Notes under the pieces: generated by a model | What the model was told of the DNA's origin: nothing | The model's input: only the letters and a program-made list of their open reading frames with translations | The model's database searches: none | Made by a program: the position numbers and the translations under genes | Source: Ruminococcus sp. | Lineage (GTDB): Bacteria; Bacillota; Clostridia; Oscillospirales; Ruminococcaceae | Assembly (NCBI GenBank): GCA_029060755.1 | Contig: JAIDTI010000023.1 | Location: 117,565 to 181,564, forward strand | Reading direction: 5' to 3' | Length of the DNA: 64,000 nt | Shown: piece after piece, positions 27,177 through 36,533 of the stretch | Layout: every line of letters begins with the position of its first letter | Position numbering within the stretch: position 1 is the stretch's first letter

Positions 27177-30104
27177 TTATTTCTGTTCCATAGCGGCAAC
27201 AAGACTTCGTAATCTTATTCTTGCCGCACCTAAATTGTTTATTTCGTCAATTTTAAGTTGAGTATAAAGCTTTCCGCCATTTTCAAGTATATTTCTCACC
27301 TCATCGCTTGTTATGGAATCGATACCACAACCGAATGAAACAAGCTGTATCATCTGCATATCGGGTTGAGTTGTGACGTATTTAGCCGCACGGTACAGCC
27401 TTGAATGATAAGTCCATTGATTGAGTACATGGAGTTCAGGCATTTCAGCAAGATTTGCAACACTGTCCTCTGTTACAACAGCCATGCCGAGACTTGTAAC
27501 AAGTTTATGAATACCATGATTTATTTCACGGTCAATATGATATGGTCGTCCGGCGAGGACTATTATTTTTCTGCCGTCTTTTCTTGCCTCTGCAATTATT
27601 TCCTCTGCCTTTTTGGAAATATCGGACTGGTACTTGTTATAGGCGTTATAAGCTTTTTCTACAGCCTGCGGAATTTTACCGCTGATATTGTATTTTTTCA
27701 GTGCATCTTTCATAACTCTTATAACATTCTTGCGGTTATTCAAATCCATATAAGGATAAATTAAGTTATTGCTGTTAAGACGTGAATTATTTGCTATGAG
27801 AAGTTCGGGATAATACGCAACAACAGGACAGTTGAAATTATTGTCGCTGTTTCCCTCATTAATGTTGTAACTCATACACGGGTAGAATATGAAGTCCACT
27901 TTTTTGTCAAGAAGATTTTCAATGTGACCATGAGTTAACTTTGCAGGATAGCACACTGTATCAGATGCAATTGTATGCTGACCGAGATAGTAAATTTCTC
28001 TTGAACTTTCCTCACTGTAGACTGTTTCAAAGCCAAGAGAGGTAAAGAACTCATGCCAGAAAGGTATCTGCTCATAAAAGCTTAACGCAAGTGGCAGACC
28101 GACTTTAGCAACAGGATTTTTCGGCTGATTCTGATTTCTTATAGCAAGAATACTGTTATATTTGTATTCATAGAGATTAGGGATATTATTCTTTTTAGCT
28201 TTTCCGCTCCCCTTTTCACATCTGTTGCCTGAAATAAAGTTTCTGCCCTTGCCAAAACTGATGATATTAAGCTGACAGTTAGCCGTACAACCTCCACAGT
28301 GAGCAGATTTTGAGATGTAGGAGAAGTTATGAAGTTCTTCAGGTGAAATAATTGAGGAATTGCCATCGGAGTGTTCTTTTGCGTACAATGCACAGCCAAA
28401 TGCACCCATAAGACCAGAAATAGCAGGTCTTATAACGTTTCTGCCGAGTTCTTTTTCAAATGAACGGAGTACAGCATCATTAAGAAAAGTACCGCCCTGC
28501 ACTACAATATTTTTTCCGAGTTCATCAGGAGAATTTGCACGGATAACCTTGTAAATAGCATTTTTTATGATTGACATTGACAGACCTGCTGAAATATCCT
28601 CAACTGTTGCACCGTCTTTCTGTGCCTGTTTAACTGAACTGTTCATGAATACGGTACAGCGTGAACCTAAATCAACGGGGTGCTTTGCAAAAAGACCGAG
28701 TTGTGAAAATTCAGCAATATCATAACCCATAGCCATAGAAAAAGTCTGAATAAAACTTCCGCAACCTGACGAGCAAGCCTCATTAAGCATGATACTGTCA
28801 ATGCTATGATTCTTTATTTTAAAGCACTTTATATCCTGTCCGCCTATATCAATAATGAAATCGACATCAGGACAGAAATAAGATGCAGCCTTGAAATGTG
28901 CGACAGTCTCAACAATACCAAAATCTATGGAAAGACCCGATTTTATCAAATCTTCACCGTATCCCGTAACTGCTGAACCTTTTATAACTATATCGGGATT
29001 TATATTTTCGTAGATAGTCTTAACTTCATTTGCTATTTTGTCAAGTGGCTGACCCTTATTTGATGAATAATGATGCCAGAGGATTTTTCCGTCATCTGTA
29101 ATAAGTACAAGCTTTGTTGTTGTTGAGCCTGCATCAATACCAAGATAAGCACCGCCCTTATACGTACGAATATCGGCATAGCCTAAATCAAACTTCTTGT
29201 GACGGTCAATAAAGCTATCATATTCTGCTTGTGATGCAAAAAGCGGGTCTCCAGTAATGATATTATCGGAAACACGTGCATTTTTCACCTTGCTGACAAG
29301 TTCATCTATACTGTATGTATCATCAGACTGCGACGCATAGAGTGATGCACCGTAGGCAACAAAAACAGGCGCATCATCAGGGAATACAGCGTGTTCGCTG
29401 TCAAGTTCAAGCGTTTTCACAAAGGCTTTTTTCAGTCCTTTGAGAAAATGCAGAGGACCGCCAAGAAACAGCACTTTTCCTTCAATAGTTCTGCCTTGTG
29501 CAAGACCTGAAACAGTCTGGTCAACAACTGCCTGAAATATGCTTGATGCTATATCCTCACGGCTTGCCCCCTGATTAAGAAGTGGCTGTATATCGGATTT
29601 TGCAAATACTCCGCATCTTGATGCTATGGGATAAGTTTTTTCTGCATTAAGAGAAAGTTCATCAAGTTCATCTGCCGTAATGCCGAGAAGTGTAGCCATC
29701 TGGTCGATAAAAGCACCCGTTCCGCCTGCGCACGAGCCATTCATTCGCTGTTCGACACCGCCTGTCAGGAAGATTATTTTTGCATCTTCTCCGCCTAACT
29801 CAATAACAGCATCTGCATCAGGATATTTTTCTTTCACGGAGATAAAAGCGCAGTGAACTTCCTGAACGAACGGAATTTCCGCAGAGTCAGCAAGTCCGAG
29901 ACCTGCCGAGCCTGTTATTGATACGGAAAATTTCTGATTCGGATAATTTTTTCTGATTAAATCAAGCTGTTCCGTTACAGTTTCCTTTACCTTTGAGAAA
30001 TGACGCTGATATTTTGAATACACAATATTTTTATCAATATCAGTTATAACAGTCTTGACAGTTGTTGAGCCAACGTCAATACCAAGACAATATCTGTTTT
30101 CCAT
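27177..30104 (-). CDS. Acyl-CoA dehydratase activase-related ATPase
   Basis: 975 residues, two BadF/BadG/BcrA/BcrD ATPase domains (about 5-255 and 320-580) fused to a DUF2229 domain (about 650 to the end). Each ATPase half shows its DxGST phosphate loop (LGIDVGSTTVK and LGIDAGSTTTK) and a cluster cysteine (NGSCAGGTGAF and NEACSSGCGSF). Such activators hydrolyse ATP to push an electron into a dehydratase. It heads the operon with the COG3580 partner. ATG 30104 follows GAGG. The two-domain fusion is common in clostridia; the pathway is unknown. Confidence 0.9.
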   Translation of the reverse strand: MENRYCLGIDVGSTTVKTVITDIDKNIVYSKYQRHFSKVKETVTEQLDLIRKNYPNQKFSVSITGSAGLGLADSAEIPFVQEVHCAFISVKEKYPDADAVIELGGEDAKIIFLTGGVEQRMNGSCAGGTGAFIDQMATLLGITADELDELSLNAEKTYPIASRCGVFAKSDIQPLLNQGASREDIASSIFQAVVDQTVSGLAQGRTIEGKVLFLGGPLHFLKGLKKAFVKTLELDSEHAVFPDDAPVFVAYGASLYASQSDDTYSIDELVSKVKNARVSDNIITGDPLFASQAEYDSFIDRHKKFDLGYADIRTYKGGAYLGIDAGSTTTKLVLITDDGKILWHHYSSNKGQPLDKIANEVKTIYENINPDIVIKGSAVTGYGEDLIKSGLSIDFGIVETVAHFKAASYFCPDVDFIIDIGGQDIKCFKIKNHSIDSIMLNEACSSGCGSFIQTFSMAMGYDIAEFSQLGLFAKHPVDLGSRCTVFMNSSVKQAQKDGATVEDISAGLSMSIIKNAIYKVIRANSPDELGKNIVVQGGTFLNDAVLRSFEKELGRNVIRPAISGLMGAFGCALYAKEHSDGNSSIISPEELHNFSYISKSAHCGGCTANCQLNIISFGKGRNFISGNRCEKGSGKAKKNNIPNLYEYKYNSILAIRNQNQPKNPVAKVGLPLALSFYEQIPFWHEFFTSLGFETVYSEESSREIYYLGQHTIASDTVCYPAKLTHGHIENLLDKKVDFIFYPCMSYNINEGNSDNNFNCPVVAYYPELLIANNSRLNSNNLIYPYMDLNNRKNVIRVMKDALKKYNISGKIPQAVEKAYNAYNKYQSDISKKAEEIIAEARKDGRKIIVLAGRPYHIDREINHGIHKLVTSLGMAVVTEDSVANLAEMPELHVLNQWTYHSRLYRAAKYVTTQPDMQMIQLVSFGCGIDSITSDEVRNILENGGKLYTQLKIDEINNLGAARIRLRSLVAAMEQK

Positions 30105-30235
30105 TTCGTAAACCTCATTATTAATTAGTATTAATTATATTATACTACATTCTGAAAAAAAAATAAAGTGGTATTTATATATATTTTTTATTATATATTC
30201 TTATAAATTTTTTTGTCAAAATAATCAATATATAC

Positions 30236-30264
30236 TTGCATTTTTGTGAAATTTGTGGTATGAT
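30236..30264 (+). promoter_or_regulatory. carB promoter
   Basis: TTGCAT, 17-base spacer, TATGAT. The 60-base leader has a small stem (CGGCA with TGTCG) but no recognisable riboswitch. Confidence 0.7.
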
Positions 30265-30328
30265 ATAAGGTAATAGATAATCGGCAGTCAATAATTGTCG
30301 GTTAAATTATATTCTAAGGAGCGATAAT

Positions 30329-33300
30329 ATGCCAAAAAAACAGGATATTAACAAGATTATGATTATAGGCTCAGGACCTATTATTATCGGTCAGGCGTGT
30401 GAGTTTGACTATTCAGGCACTCAGGCTTGTAAGGCACTCAGAAGCTTAGGTTATGAAATTGTTCTTGTAAACTCAAACCCTGCAACTATCATGACAGACC
30501 CCGATGTTGCAGACATAACTTATATTGAACCGCTTAACCTTGACAGACTTACTCAAATTATCGAAAAAGAGCGTCCTGATGCACTTCTCCCGAATTTAGG
30601 CGGACAGTCAGGACTTAACCTCTGTTCCGAACTTGACAAGGCAGGCGTACTTGAAAAATACGGCGTAAAAGTTATAGGCGTACAGGTTGATGCTATTGAG
30701 CGTGGTGAGGACAGAATTGAATTTAAAAACGCTATGAAAGCACTTGGAATAGGTATGCCAAAAAGTGAAGTTGCATATTCAGTTGATGAAGCTGTAAAGA
30801 TTGCAGAAAAACTGAAATATCCTGTAGTTTTGCGACCAGCCTATACAATGGGCGGTGCAGGCGGAGGCATGGTTTACAACGTTGACGAACTCAAAGTTGT
30901 ATGTGCAAGAGGATTGCAGGCATCACTTGTCGGACAGGTACTTGTTGAGGAATGTATTTTCGGCTGGGAGGAGCTTGAACTTGAAGTTGTAAGAGATTCC
31001 GCAAACAACAAAATAACAGTATGCTTTATTGAGAATATAGACCCTATCGGCGTTCACACGGGTGATTCATTCTGTTCTGCACCGATGCTTACAATTCCCG
31101 AAGACGTTCAGGCAGAATTGCAGGATATGTCATACAGAATTATTGAAAGCATTGAAGTAATCGGCGGTTGTAACTGTCAGTTTGCACGTGACCCCGAAAC
31201 AGGACGTATCGTTGTTATCGAAATCAACCCACGAACATCACGTTCATCAGCACTTGCATCAAAAGCAACTGGTTTCCCGATTGCACTTGTTTCAGCAATG
31301 CTTGCCTGCGGACTTACTCTTGATGAAATTCCATGCGGAAAATACGGTACACTTGATAAATACGTACCTGACGGCGAATACGTTGTAATCAAGTTTGCAC
31401 GCTGGGCATTTGAGAAGTTCAAGGGTGCAGAGGACAAACTCGGAACACAAATGAGAGCAGTAGGCGAAGTAATGAGTATCGGCAAGACTTACAAAGAAGC
31501 ATTTCAGAAGTCTATCAGAAGTCTTGAAACAGGTCGCTACGGTCTTGGCTTTGCTAAGAACTTCAATTCCATGTCAAAAGATGAACTGCTTGACCTGCTC
31601 CGCTGTCCGACAAGTGAAAGACAGTTTATTATATATGAGGCACTCCGCAAAGGTGCAACAATTGATGAAATATTCGAACTCACAAAAATCAAGCACTATT
31701 TCCTTGAGCAGATGCTTGAACTTGTGCAGGAAGAAGAAAATCTCCTGACAATGAAAGGCAGTGTACCTGAAAAAGACGTACTGAAACAGGCAAAGCTTGA
31801 CGGATTTTCAGACCGTTATCTTAGTTCACTCCTTGAAGTTACAGAAGAAGAAATCCGCAATGCAAGAATCGCTTTCGGCATCAATGAGGCTTGGGAGGGC
31901 GTACACGTAAGTGGCACGCAGAATTCCGCATACTACTACTCAACATATCATCTTGATGAAGATAAAAGTCCTGTCAATACAGACAAGCCGAAGATTATGA
32001 TACTTGGCGGAGGTCCGAACAGAATCGGTCAGGGTATCGAATTTGACTATTGTTGCGTACACGCCGCACTCGCACTTAAAAAGCTTGGTTTTGAGTCGAT
32101 TATTGTAAACTGCAACCCTGAAACAGTTTCAACTGACTATGATACGTCCGACAAGCTCTATTTTGAACCGCTTACACTTGAAGATGTACTTGCAATCCAC
32201 GACAAAGAAAAGCCAGTCGGAGTTATTGCACAGTTTGGCGGACAAACTCCACTCAATCTTGCAAACGACCTCAAAAAATACGGCGTAAACATTCTTGGCA
32301 CAACTCCTGAAACAATTGACCTTGCAGAAGACCGTGACCATTTCCGTGCAATGATGGATAAACTTGAAATTCCGATGCCAGAAGCAGGAATGGCAGTAAA
32401 TGCAGATGAAGCTATTGCGATTGCGAATAAAATCGGCTATCCTGTTATGGTACGTCCTTCATACGTTCTCGGCGGACGTGGTATGGAGATAGTACACGAT
32501 GATGAGATGATGAAAATATACATGGACGCAGCTGTTGGCGTAACTCCCGACAGACCTATCCTTATTGACAGATTCCTCAATCACGCAACAGAATGTGAAG
32601 CAGATGCAATTTCAGACGGCGAACACTGCTTTGTACCTGCTGTAATGGAGCATATCGAACTTGCAGGCGTTCACTCTGGTGACTCCGCTTGTATACTTCC
32701 GTCAAAGAATCTCACTGAAAAACAGGTTGCAACAATCAAGGACTATACAAAGAAAATTGCTGTTGAAATGGGTGTCCGTGGACTTATGAATATGCAGTAT
32801 GCTATTGAGGGCGATACAGTATACGTACTTGAAGCAAATCCACGTGCATCAAGAACAGTACCGCTTGTATCGAAAGTATGCGATATAAATATGGTTAGAA
32901 TTGCAACAGAGATTATAACATCATCACTTACAGGAAAGTCATCACCAGTCCCCGAACTCAAAGACAGACAGATTAATCACTATGGCGTAAAAGAAGCTGT
33001 ATTCCCGTTCAATATGTTCCCCGAAGTTGACCCGCTTCTTGGACCTGAAATGCGTTCTACTGGTGAAGTACTTGGTATTTCAAAGTCATTCGGTGAGGCA
33101 TACTATAAAGCGCAGGAAGCAACAAAGAATCCTCTCCCGAACAGCGGAACAGTACTCCTTAGTATATGTGACAGAGACAAGCCCGAACTTATTGAAATTG
33201 CAAAGGGATTCAATGAACTTGGATTCAAAGTTCTTGCAACTCATAAGTGCTATAAACTTCTTGTACAAGAGGGCATACCTTGTGAAAGAATATACAAGAT

Positions 33301-33550
33301 TTATGAGGGCAGACCTAATATAGCAGATGAAATAGCTAACGGTGAAATTCAGCTTATCATCAATACACCAGCAGGCAAGTCAAGTATTCATGATGACAGC
33401 TATATCCGCAAAGCAGCTATAAAGCACCGTGTACCATATATCACAACAATGGCAGCAGCAAAAGCAAGTGTTGAGGGTATACGTGCAATCAAGAATAATC
33501 ATCATATTGAGGTTAAGTCGCTCCAGTCACATCATGGTGATATAAAGTAA
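30329..33550 (+). CDS. carB: Carbamoyl phosphate synthase, large subunit
   Basis: 1073 residues with the expected duplication of ATP-grasp domains (GGQSGLNL and GGQTPLNL halves) and the C-terminal MGS-like allosteric domain. It makes carbamoyl phosphate for pyrimidines and arginine from bicarbonate, ammonia from glutamine and two ATP. carA is not in the window and carB is transcribed alone. Start ATG 30329 follows AAGGAG. A hairpin at 33561 ends it. Confidence 0.98.
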   Translation: MPKKQDINKIMIIGSGPIIIGQACEFDYSGTQACKALRSLGYEIVLVNSNPATIMTDPDVADITYIEPLNLDRLTQIIEKERPDALLPNLGGQSGLNLCSELDKAGVLEKYGVKVIGVQVDAIERGEDRIEFKNAMKALGIGMPKSEVAYSVDEAVKIAEKLKYPVVLRPAYTMGGAGGGMVYNVDELKVVCARGLQASLVGQVLVEECIFGWEELELEVVRDSANNKITVCFIENIDPIGVHTGDSFCSAPMLTIPEDVQAELQDMSYRIIESIEVIGGCNCQFARDPETGRIVVIEINPRTSRSSALASKATGFPIALVSAMLACGLTLDEIPCGKYGTLDKYVPDGEYVVIKFARWAFEKFKGAEDKLGTQMRAVGEVMSIGKTYKEAFQKSIRSLETGRYGLGFAKNFNSMSKDELLDLLRCPTSERQFIIYEALRKGATIDEIFELTKIKHYFLEQMLELVQEEENLLTMKGSVPEKDVLKQAKLDGFSDRYLSSLLEVTEEEIRNARIAFGINEAWEGVHVSGTQNSAYYYSTYHLDEDKSPVNTDKPKIMILGGGPNRIGQGIEFDYCCVHAALALKKLGFESIIVNCNPETVSTDYDTSDKLYFEPLTLEDVLAIHDKEKPVGVIAQFGGQTPLNLANDLKKYGVNILGTTPETIDLAEDRDHFRAMMDKLEIPMPEAGMAVNADEAIAIANKIGYPVMVRPSYVLGGRGMEIVHDDEMMKIYMDAAVGVTPDRPILIDRFLNHATECEADAISDGEHCFVPAVMEHIELAGVHSGDSACILPSKNLTEKQVATIKDYTKKIAVEMGVRGLMNMQYAIEGDTVYVLEANPRASRTVPLVSKVCDINMVRIATEIITSSLTGKSSPVPELKDRQINHYGVKEAVFPFNMFPEVDPLLGPEMRSTGEVLGISKSFGEAYYKAQEATKNPLPNSGTVLLSICDRDKPELIEIAKGFNELGFKVLATHKCYKLLVQEGIPCERIYKIYEGRPNIADEIANGEIQLIINTPAGKSSIHDDSYIRKAAIKHRVPYITTMAAAKASVEGIRAIKNNHHIEVKSLQSHHGDIK

Positions 33551-33560
33551 TACAACAAAA

Positions 33561-33597
33561 AAACTGCATCAGAAGAAATTTTGATGCAGTTTAATAT
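33561..33597 (+). terminator. carB terminator
   Basis: AAACTGCATC paired with GATGCAGTTT; T-tract weak (TTAATATT). It reaches the leader of the next gene. Confidence 0.6.
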
Positions 33598-33610
33598 TAA
33601 TGGTGATTTT

Positions 33611-34054
33611 ATGAATCAGAATAAACTAAATGATTTACTTAATCAAAATGATGACTATGATTTTATTAATGCTCTTATAGACCTTGTTTATGGCAGATAT
33701 GCAGAAACGGAATATGAAAATCTCAATGAAGTTCAGCGTACACTGTATCTCTGTTGTCTAATTGAGGACTGCTGTCAGGCTGATACTCTGTACACTTTTA
33801 TTGAGGAGGGTATGGGAAAATATCTGTCTGATGCTGTTAAATCATATGACAGAATAGGTGCGCCGAAAACTTCCGCATTGTTAAAGCAGATTATCAATAT
33901 AACTCCGCAGAATGTCATTGACGGTGAAAGTCCGACCGATGAAATTCTTGATAAAATTATTGAAACAGGCAGTTTGATTTCTGATTATCCCGACGGTGTG
34001 ATGCACAAAATATATTTCGATTATGCTAAAAAGCACTCAACAGAAATTCTGTAA
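33611..34054 (+). CDS. DMP19/DUF4375 family protein
   Basis: 147 residues, acidic, helical. The centre (YENLNEVQRTLYLCCLIEDC, EEGMGKYLSDAVKSYDRIGA) fits the DMP19 family, small proteins of unknown role. ATG 33611 is preferred: an in-frame extension to 33581 would lie in the carB terminator and only a weak GGTGA site is seen. Alone between carB and the toxin-like locus. Confidence 0.75.
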   Translation: MNQNKLNDLLNQNDDYDFINALIDLVYGRYAETEYENLNEVQRTLYLCCLIEDCCQADTLYTFIEEGMGKYLSDAVKSYDRIGAPKTSALLKQIINITPQNVIDGESPTDEILDKIIETGSLISDYPDGVMHKIYFDYAKKHSTEIL

Positions 34055-34072
34055 AAAAAATTTTGCAGATAC

Positions 34073-34101
34073 TTGACATAATAAAAAGAATATGCTATAA
34101 T
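34073..34101 (+). promoter_or_regulatory. Promoter of antisense RNA A
   Basis: TTGACA 34073-34078, 17-base spacer, TATAAT 34096-34101. The 50-base context (GCAGATACTTGACATAA ... TATAATATATAT) recurs at 34387-34430. Confidence 0.9.
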
Positions 34102-34107
34102 ATATAT

Positions 34108-34200
34108 ACAAAGAGGGCACTGCGATAAGCGGTTTCTCCCTCAAAAGCTTAAGAAATAACTATTGCCTCTGGGGATATTGGCAGTTATTTCTTGTTTTTA
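34108..34200 (+). ncRNA. RNA A, candidate antitoxin RNA
   Basis: A roughly 90-base RNA starting near 34108 with a 5' stem of GAGGG (34113) and CCCTC (34138). It ends in a terminator: AAGAAATAACT (34151-34161) with AGTTATTTCTT (34183-34193), then GTTTTTA. Its last 15 bases are antisense to the 3' end of the small peptide gene on the other strand, so the two transcripts converge and share the palindrome. Its CCCTC can pair with the peptide's ribosome site GAGGG. This is the layout of type I systems such as fst/RNA II; the role here is inference. Confidence 0.65.
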
Positions 34201-34268
34201 TCGTTGACAATGAGAGTTATGAGATTGATTATTACATTAAGTAGTAAAAGTAATTCAGATATACTCAT
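34185..34268 (-). CDS. 27-residue hydrophobic type I toxin-like peptide
   Basis: Frame ATG 34268 to TAA 34185. The peptide starts MSISELLLLLNVIINLITLI and ends in a short charged tail with several lysines and Asp/Asn, the single-helix plus basic tail shape of Fst/TxpA/holin-like type I toxins. GAGGGTGAG lies five bases upstream of the ATG and can be hidden by a CCCTC-AGAAA-GAGGG hairpin. A perfect minus promoter lies at 34338-34366. The leader starts near 34331, about 60 bases before the ATG. No exact family match can be claimed. Confidence 0.65.
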   Translation of the reverse strand: MSISELLLLLNVIINLITLIVNDKNKK

Positions 34269-34324
34269 GTAACTCACCCTCTTTCTGAGGGAAAGAATTG
34301 AAACCGCCTACCGTTTTTTTGCAG

Positions 34325-34361
34325 CACCCATGTTATTATTATATCATGGGTGGCTTTTTTT
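34325..34361 (+). terminator. Terminator-like palindrome nested in the toxin promoter
   Basis: CACCCATG 34325-34332 paired with CATGGGTG 34345-34352, then seven T (34355-34361). It could stop plus-strand readthrough. The minus-strand toxin promoter occupies the same bases. Confidence 0.7.
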
Positions 34362-34366
34362 GTCAA
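34338..34366 (-). promoter_or_regulatory. Promoter of the small peptide gene
   Basis: Minus strand: TTGACA, 17-base spacer, TATAAT with extended TGA. It is a perfect sigma-A promoter. Confidence 0.9.
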
Positions 34367-34395
34367 GTATTGTAGAAAAATTTTTTTGCAGATAC

Positions 34396-34424
34396 TTGAC
34401 ATAACAAAAAATATGTAGTATAAT
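34396..34424 (+). promoter_or_regulatory. Promoter of orphan RNA B
   Basis: TTGACA 34396-34401, 17-base spacer, TATAAT 34419-34424. Nearly identical in context to the RNA A promoter. Confidence 0.9.
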
Positions 34425-34430
34425 ATATAT

Positions 34431-34527
34431 GAAATAGCCGTCGTTTTGGTAGAGACGAGCGACTATTTATTCTTTCTGTTAAAATAAAGTACCCATAGTA
34501 TTATGCTATGGGTTGCTTTATTTTATC
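34431..34527 (+). ncRNA. RNA B, orphan relative of the antitoxin RNA
   Basis: About 97 bases from the duplicated promoter. A 5' stem-like segment (AAATAG...CTATTT) is followed by a terminator: AAAATAAAG and CCCATAG (34481-34498) paired with CTATGGG and CTTTATTTT (34506-34524). No hydrophobic peptide frame lies opposite. It could regulate another toxin in trans, or be a decayed copy. Confidence 0.6.
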
Positions 34528-34550
34528 AAGGTATCGGAAAGGGATTTTTT

Positions 34551-35018
34551 ATGTTGAAAGAAATACTCAATAATAAAACGTGTGCGGAGTGCAGAATGTG
34601 CTGTATTTTTGACAGATATGATATATGGGAAACTCCGCTTTTTGATGAGGAGACTAAAAACAAGGTGCTTGAATTTAATTCGGGGGCTGTATTTGCAAAA
34701 GTCGGCGATAAATATATGCTCAATGCAGGCGAACTTGCGGAGGGTGATTTGTTTACCTGCCCTGCACTCACCGAAAACGGCTGTATTTTAGGTGACAGCA
34801 AGCCTTTTGACTGCCGTATATATCCTTTCAGGGTCATGGACAAAGACGGACAGCGTGTTATTGCTGTTTCAACACTCTGCAAGGACGTTCACGGACAGAA
34901 TCACGACAAACTGCGTGAGTTCCTGAAAAATGGTCTTGTAGAAAAAATATTCGCCTATGCTGATGCAAATCCTGATATTGTCAAGCCATATTATGATAAT
35001 TATACAGTTATTTTATAA
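34551..35018 (+). CDS. YkgJ-type cysteine-cluster protein
   Basis: 155 residues. The N-terminus [11 protein letters not shown] is the CxxCxxCC motif of the UPF0153/YkgJ family; two more cysteines are in CPALTENGC and FDCRIYPF. It probably binds zinc or an iron-sulfur cluster; role unknown. ATG 34551 follows GGAAAGGGA. An in-frame start at 34503 would lie in the RNA B terminator. Confidence 0.85.
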   Translation: MLKEILNNKTCAECRMCCIFDRYDIWETPLFDEETKNKVLEFNSGAVFAKVGDKYMLNAGELAEGDLFTCPALTENGCILGDSKPFDCRIYPFRVMDKDGQRVIAVSTLCKDVHGQNHDKLREFLKNGLVEKIFAYADANPDIVKPYYDNYTVIL

Positions 35019-35026
35019 TATTTTTG

Positions 35027-35055
35027 TTGACATTTTCAAATCAGCGTGATATAAT
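35027..35055 (+). promoter_or_regulatory. proS promoter
   Basis: TTGACA, 17-base spacer, TATAAT with extended TGA. The leader is short, so no T-box. Confidence 0.9.
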
Positions 35056-35089
35056 TATATCAAAAAGTATAAGAAAGGAAGTATATAAA

Positions 35090-36532
35090 ATGGCAAAAGA
35101 TAAAAAAATGGTTACTGCTATTACTTCTATGAATGAAGATTTTGCACAATGGTACACTGATATATGCAAGAAAGCAGAACTTGTTGAATATACAAGTGTT
35201 AAGGGCTGTATGGTTATACGTCCTTACGGCTATGCAATATGGGAGAATATACAGCATATTCTTGACGGAATGTTCAAGGAAACGGGTCACGAAAATGTGT
35301 GTATGCCTATGTTCATTCCCGAAAGTCTCTTGCAGAAAGAAAAAGACCATGTTGAAGGCTTTGCTCCGGAGGTTGCATGGGTTACACATGGCGGAAGTGA
35401 AAAACTTGAGGACAGGCTCTGCGTCCGCCCGACTTCTGAAACACTCTTTTGTGAACATTATGCTAATATCATACACTCATACCGTGACTTGCCTAAACTC
35501 TATAATCAGTGGGTTAGCGTTGTACGCTGGGAGAAAACAACACGTCCGTTCCTCCGTTCAAGAGAGTTCTTGTGGCAGGAGGGTCATACAATCCACGCTA
35601 CAGCAGAGGAAGCTATTATCGAAACAGAAAAAATGCTCAATATATACGCACAATTTTGTGAGGAATCACTTGCAATGCCTGTTGTAAAGGGCAAAAAGAC
35701 TGAAAGCGACAAATTTGCAGGAGCAGTCTCCACATATGCAATTGAAGCTCTCATGCACGACGGAAAAGCACTTCAGGCTGGTACTTCGCATTATTTCGGT
35801 GACGGATTCGCAAAAGCTTTTGGTATTGAATATACTGACAAGGAAAACAAGCACGTATTTCCGCATCAGACAAGCTGGGGTGTTACCACACGTCTTATCG
35901 GCGCAGTTATCATGACACATGGCGACGACAACGGACTTGTATTGCCTCCTGCTGTTGCACCTGTTCAGGCTGTAATTATTCCGATTGCACAGCATAAAGA
36001 GGGTGTACTTGACAAGGCAGGTGAACTGCTTGAACGTCTCAAAAAGGCAGGATTGAGAGTAAAGCTTGACGACAGCGAAAACTCTCCGGGCTGGAAGTTT
36101 GCGGAGTACGAAATGAAAGGCGTACCGCTTAGAATAGAGATAGGTCCAAAGGATATTGAAGCAGGACAGTGCGTTATTGCGTCACGCTGGAACGGCGAAA
36201 AAGTGAGTGTATCACTTGATGAACTTGAATCGGCTGTTCAGCAGAAATTGCAGGAAGCCCACGACGGTATGTACAAAAAAGCACTTGAAAACATGGACAA
36301 CAGGACGTATTCATGCACAACGCTTGACGAAATTATAACAGCACTTGCCGAAAATGGTGACGGCTTTATAAAAGCTATGTGGTGCGGTGAGGAAGCTTGT
36401 GAAGATGAAGTAAAGGAAAAAACAGGTGTAGGCTCAAGATGTATTCCGTTCATGCAGGAAAAAATATCGGGTACTTGTGTATGCTGTGGCAAGCCTGCGA
36501 AACACATGGTTTACTGGGGTAAAGCGTATTGA
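35090..36532 (+). CDS. proS: Proline-tRNA ligase (archaeal/eukaryotic type)
   Basis: 480 residues, without the INS editing domain of the E. coli type. Class II core motifs are [23 protein letters not shown] and EFLWQEGHT. The C-terminus has a zinc domain with four cysteines ([24 protein letters not shown] ending). It charges tRNA-Pro. ATG 35090 follows AAAGGAA. The next gene starts one base after its stop. Confidence 0.96.
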   Translation: MAKDKKMVTAITSMNEDFAQWYTDICKKAELVEYTSVKGCMVIRPYGYAIWENIQHILDGMFKETGHENVCMPMFIPESLLQKEKDHVEGFAPEVAWVTHGGSEKLEDRLCVRPTSETLFCEHYANIIHSYRDLPKLYNQWVSVVRWEKTTRPFLRSREFLWQEGHTIHATAEEAIIETEKMLNIYAQFCEESLAMPVVKGKKTESDKFAGAVSTYAIEALMHDGKALQAGTSHYFGDGFAKAFGIEYTDKENKHVFPHQTSWGVTTRLIGAVIMTHGDDNGLVLPPAVAPVQAVIIPIAQHKEGVLDKAGELLERLKKAGLRVKLDDSENSPGWKFAEYEMKGVPLRIEIGPKDIEAGQCVIASRWNGEKVSVSLDELESAVQQKLQEAHDGMYKKALENMDNRTYSCTTLDEIITALAENGDGFIKAMWCGEEACEDEVKEKTGVGSRCIPFMQEKISGTCVCCGKPAKHMVYWGKAY

Positions 36533-36533
36533 T

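Noticed and set aside
30264..30328. Pyrimidine riboswitch in the carB leader
   Set aside because: Only a short 5-base stem is visible; no PyrR or other known signature.
34503..34550. Upstream start for the cysteine-cluster gene
   Set aside because: Lies inside the RNA B terminator; ATG 34551 has the proper site.
35056..35089. T-box ahead of proS
   Set aside because: The leader is under 40 bases and has no T-box core.
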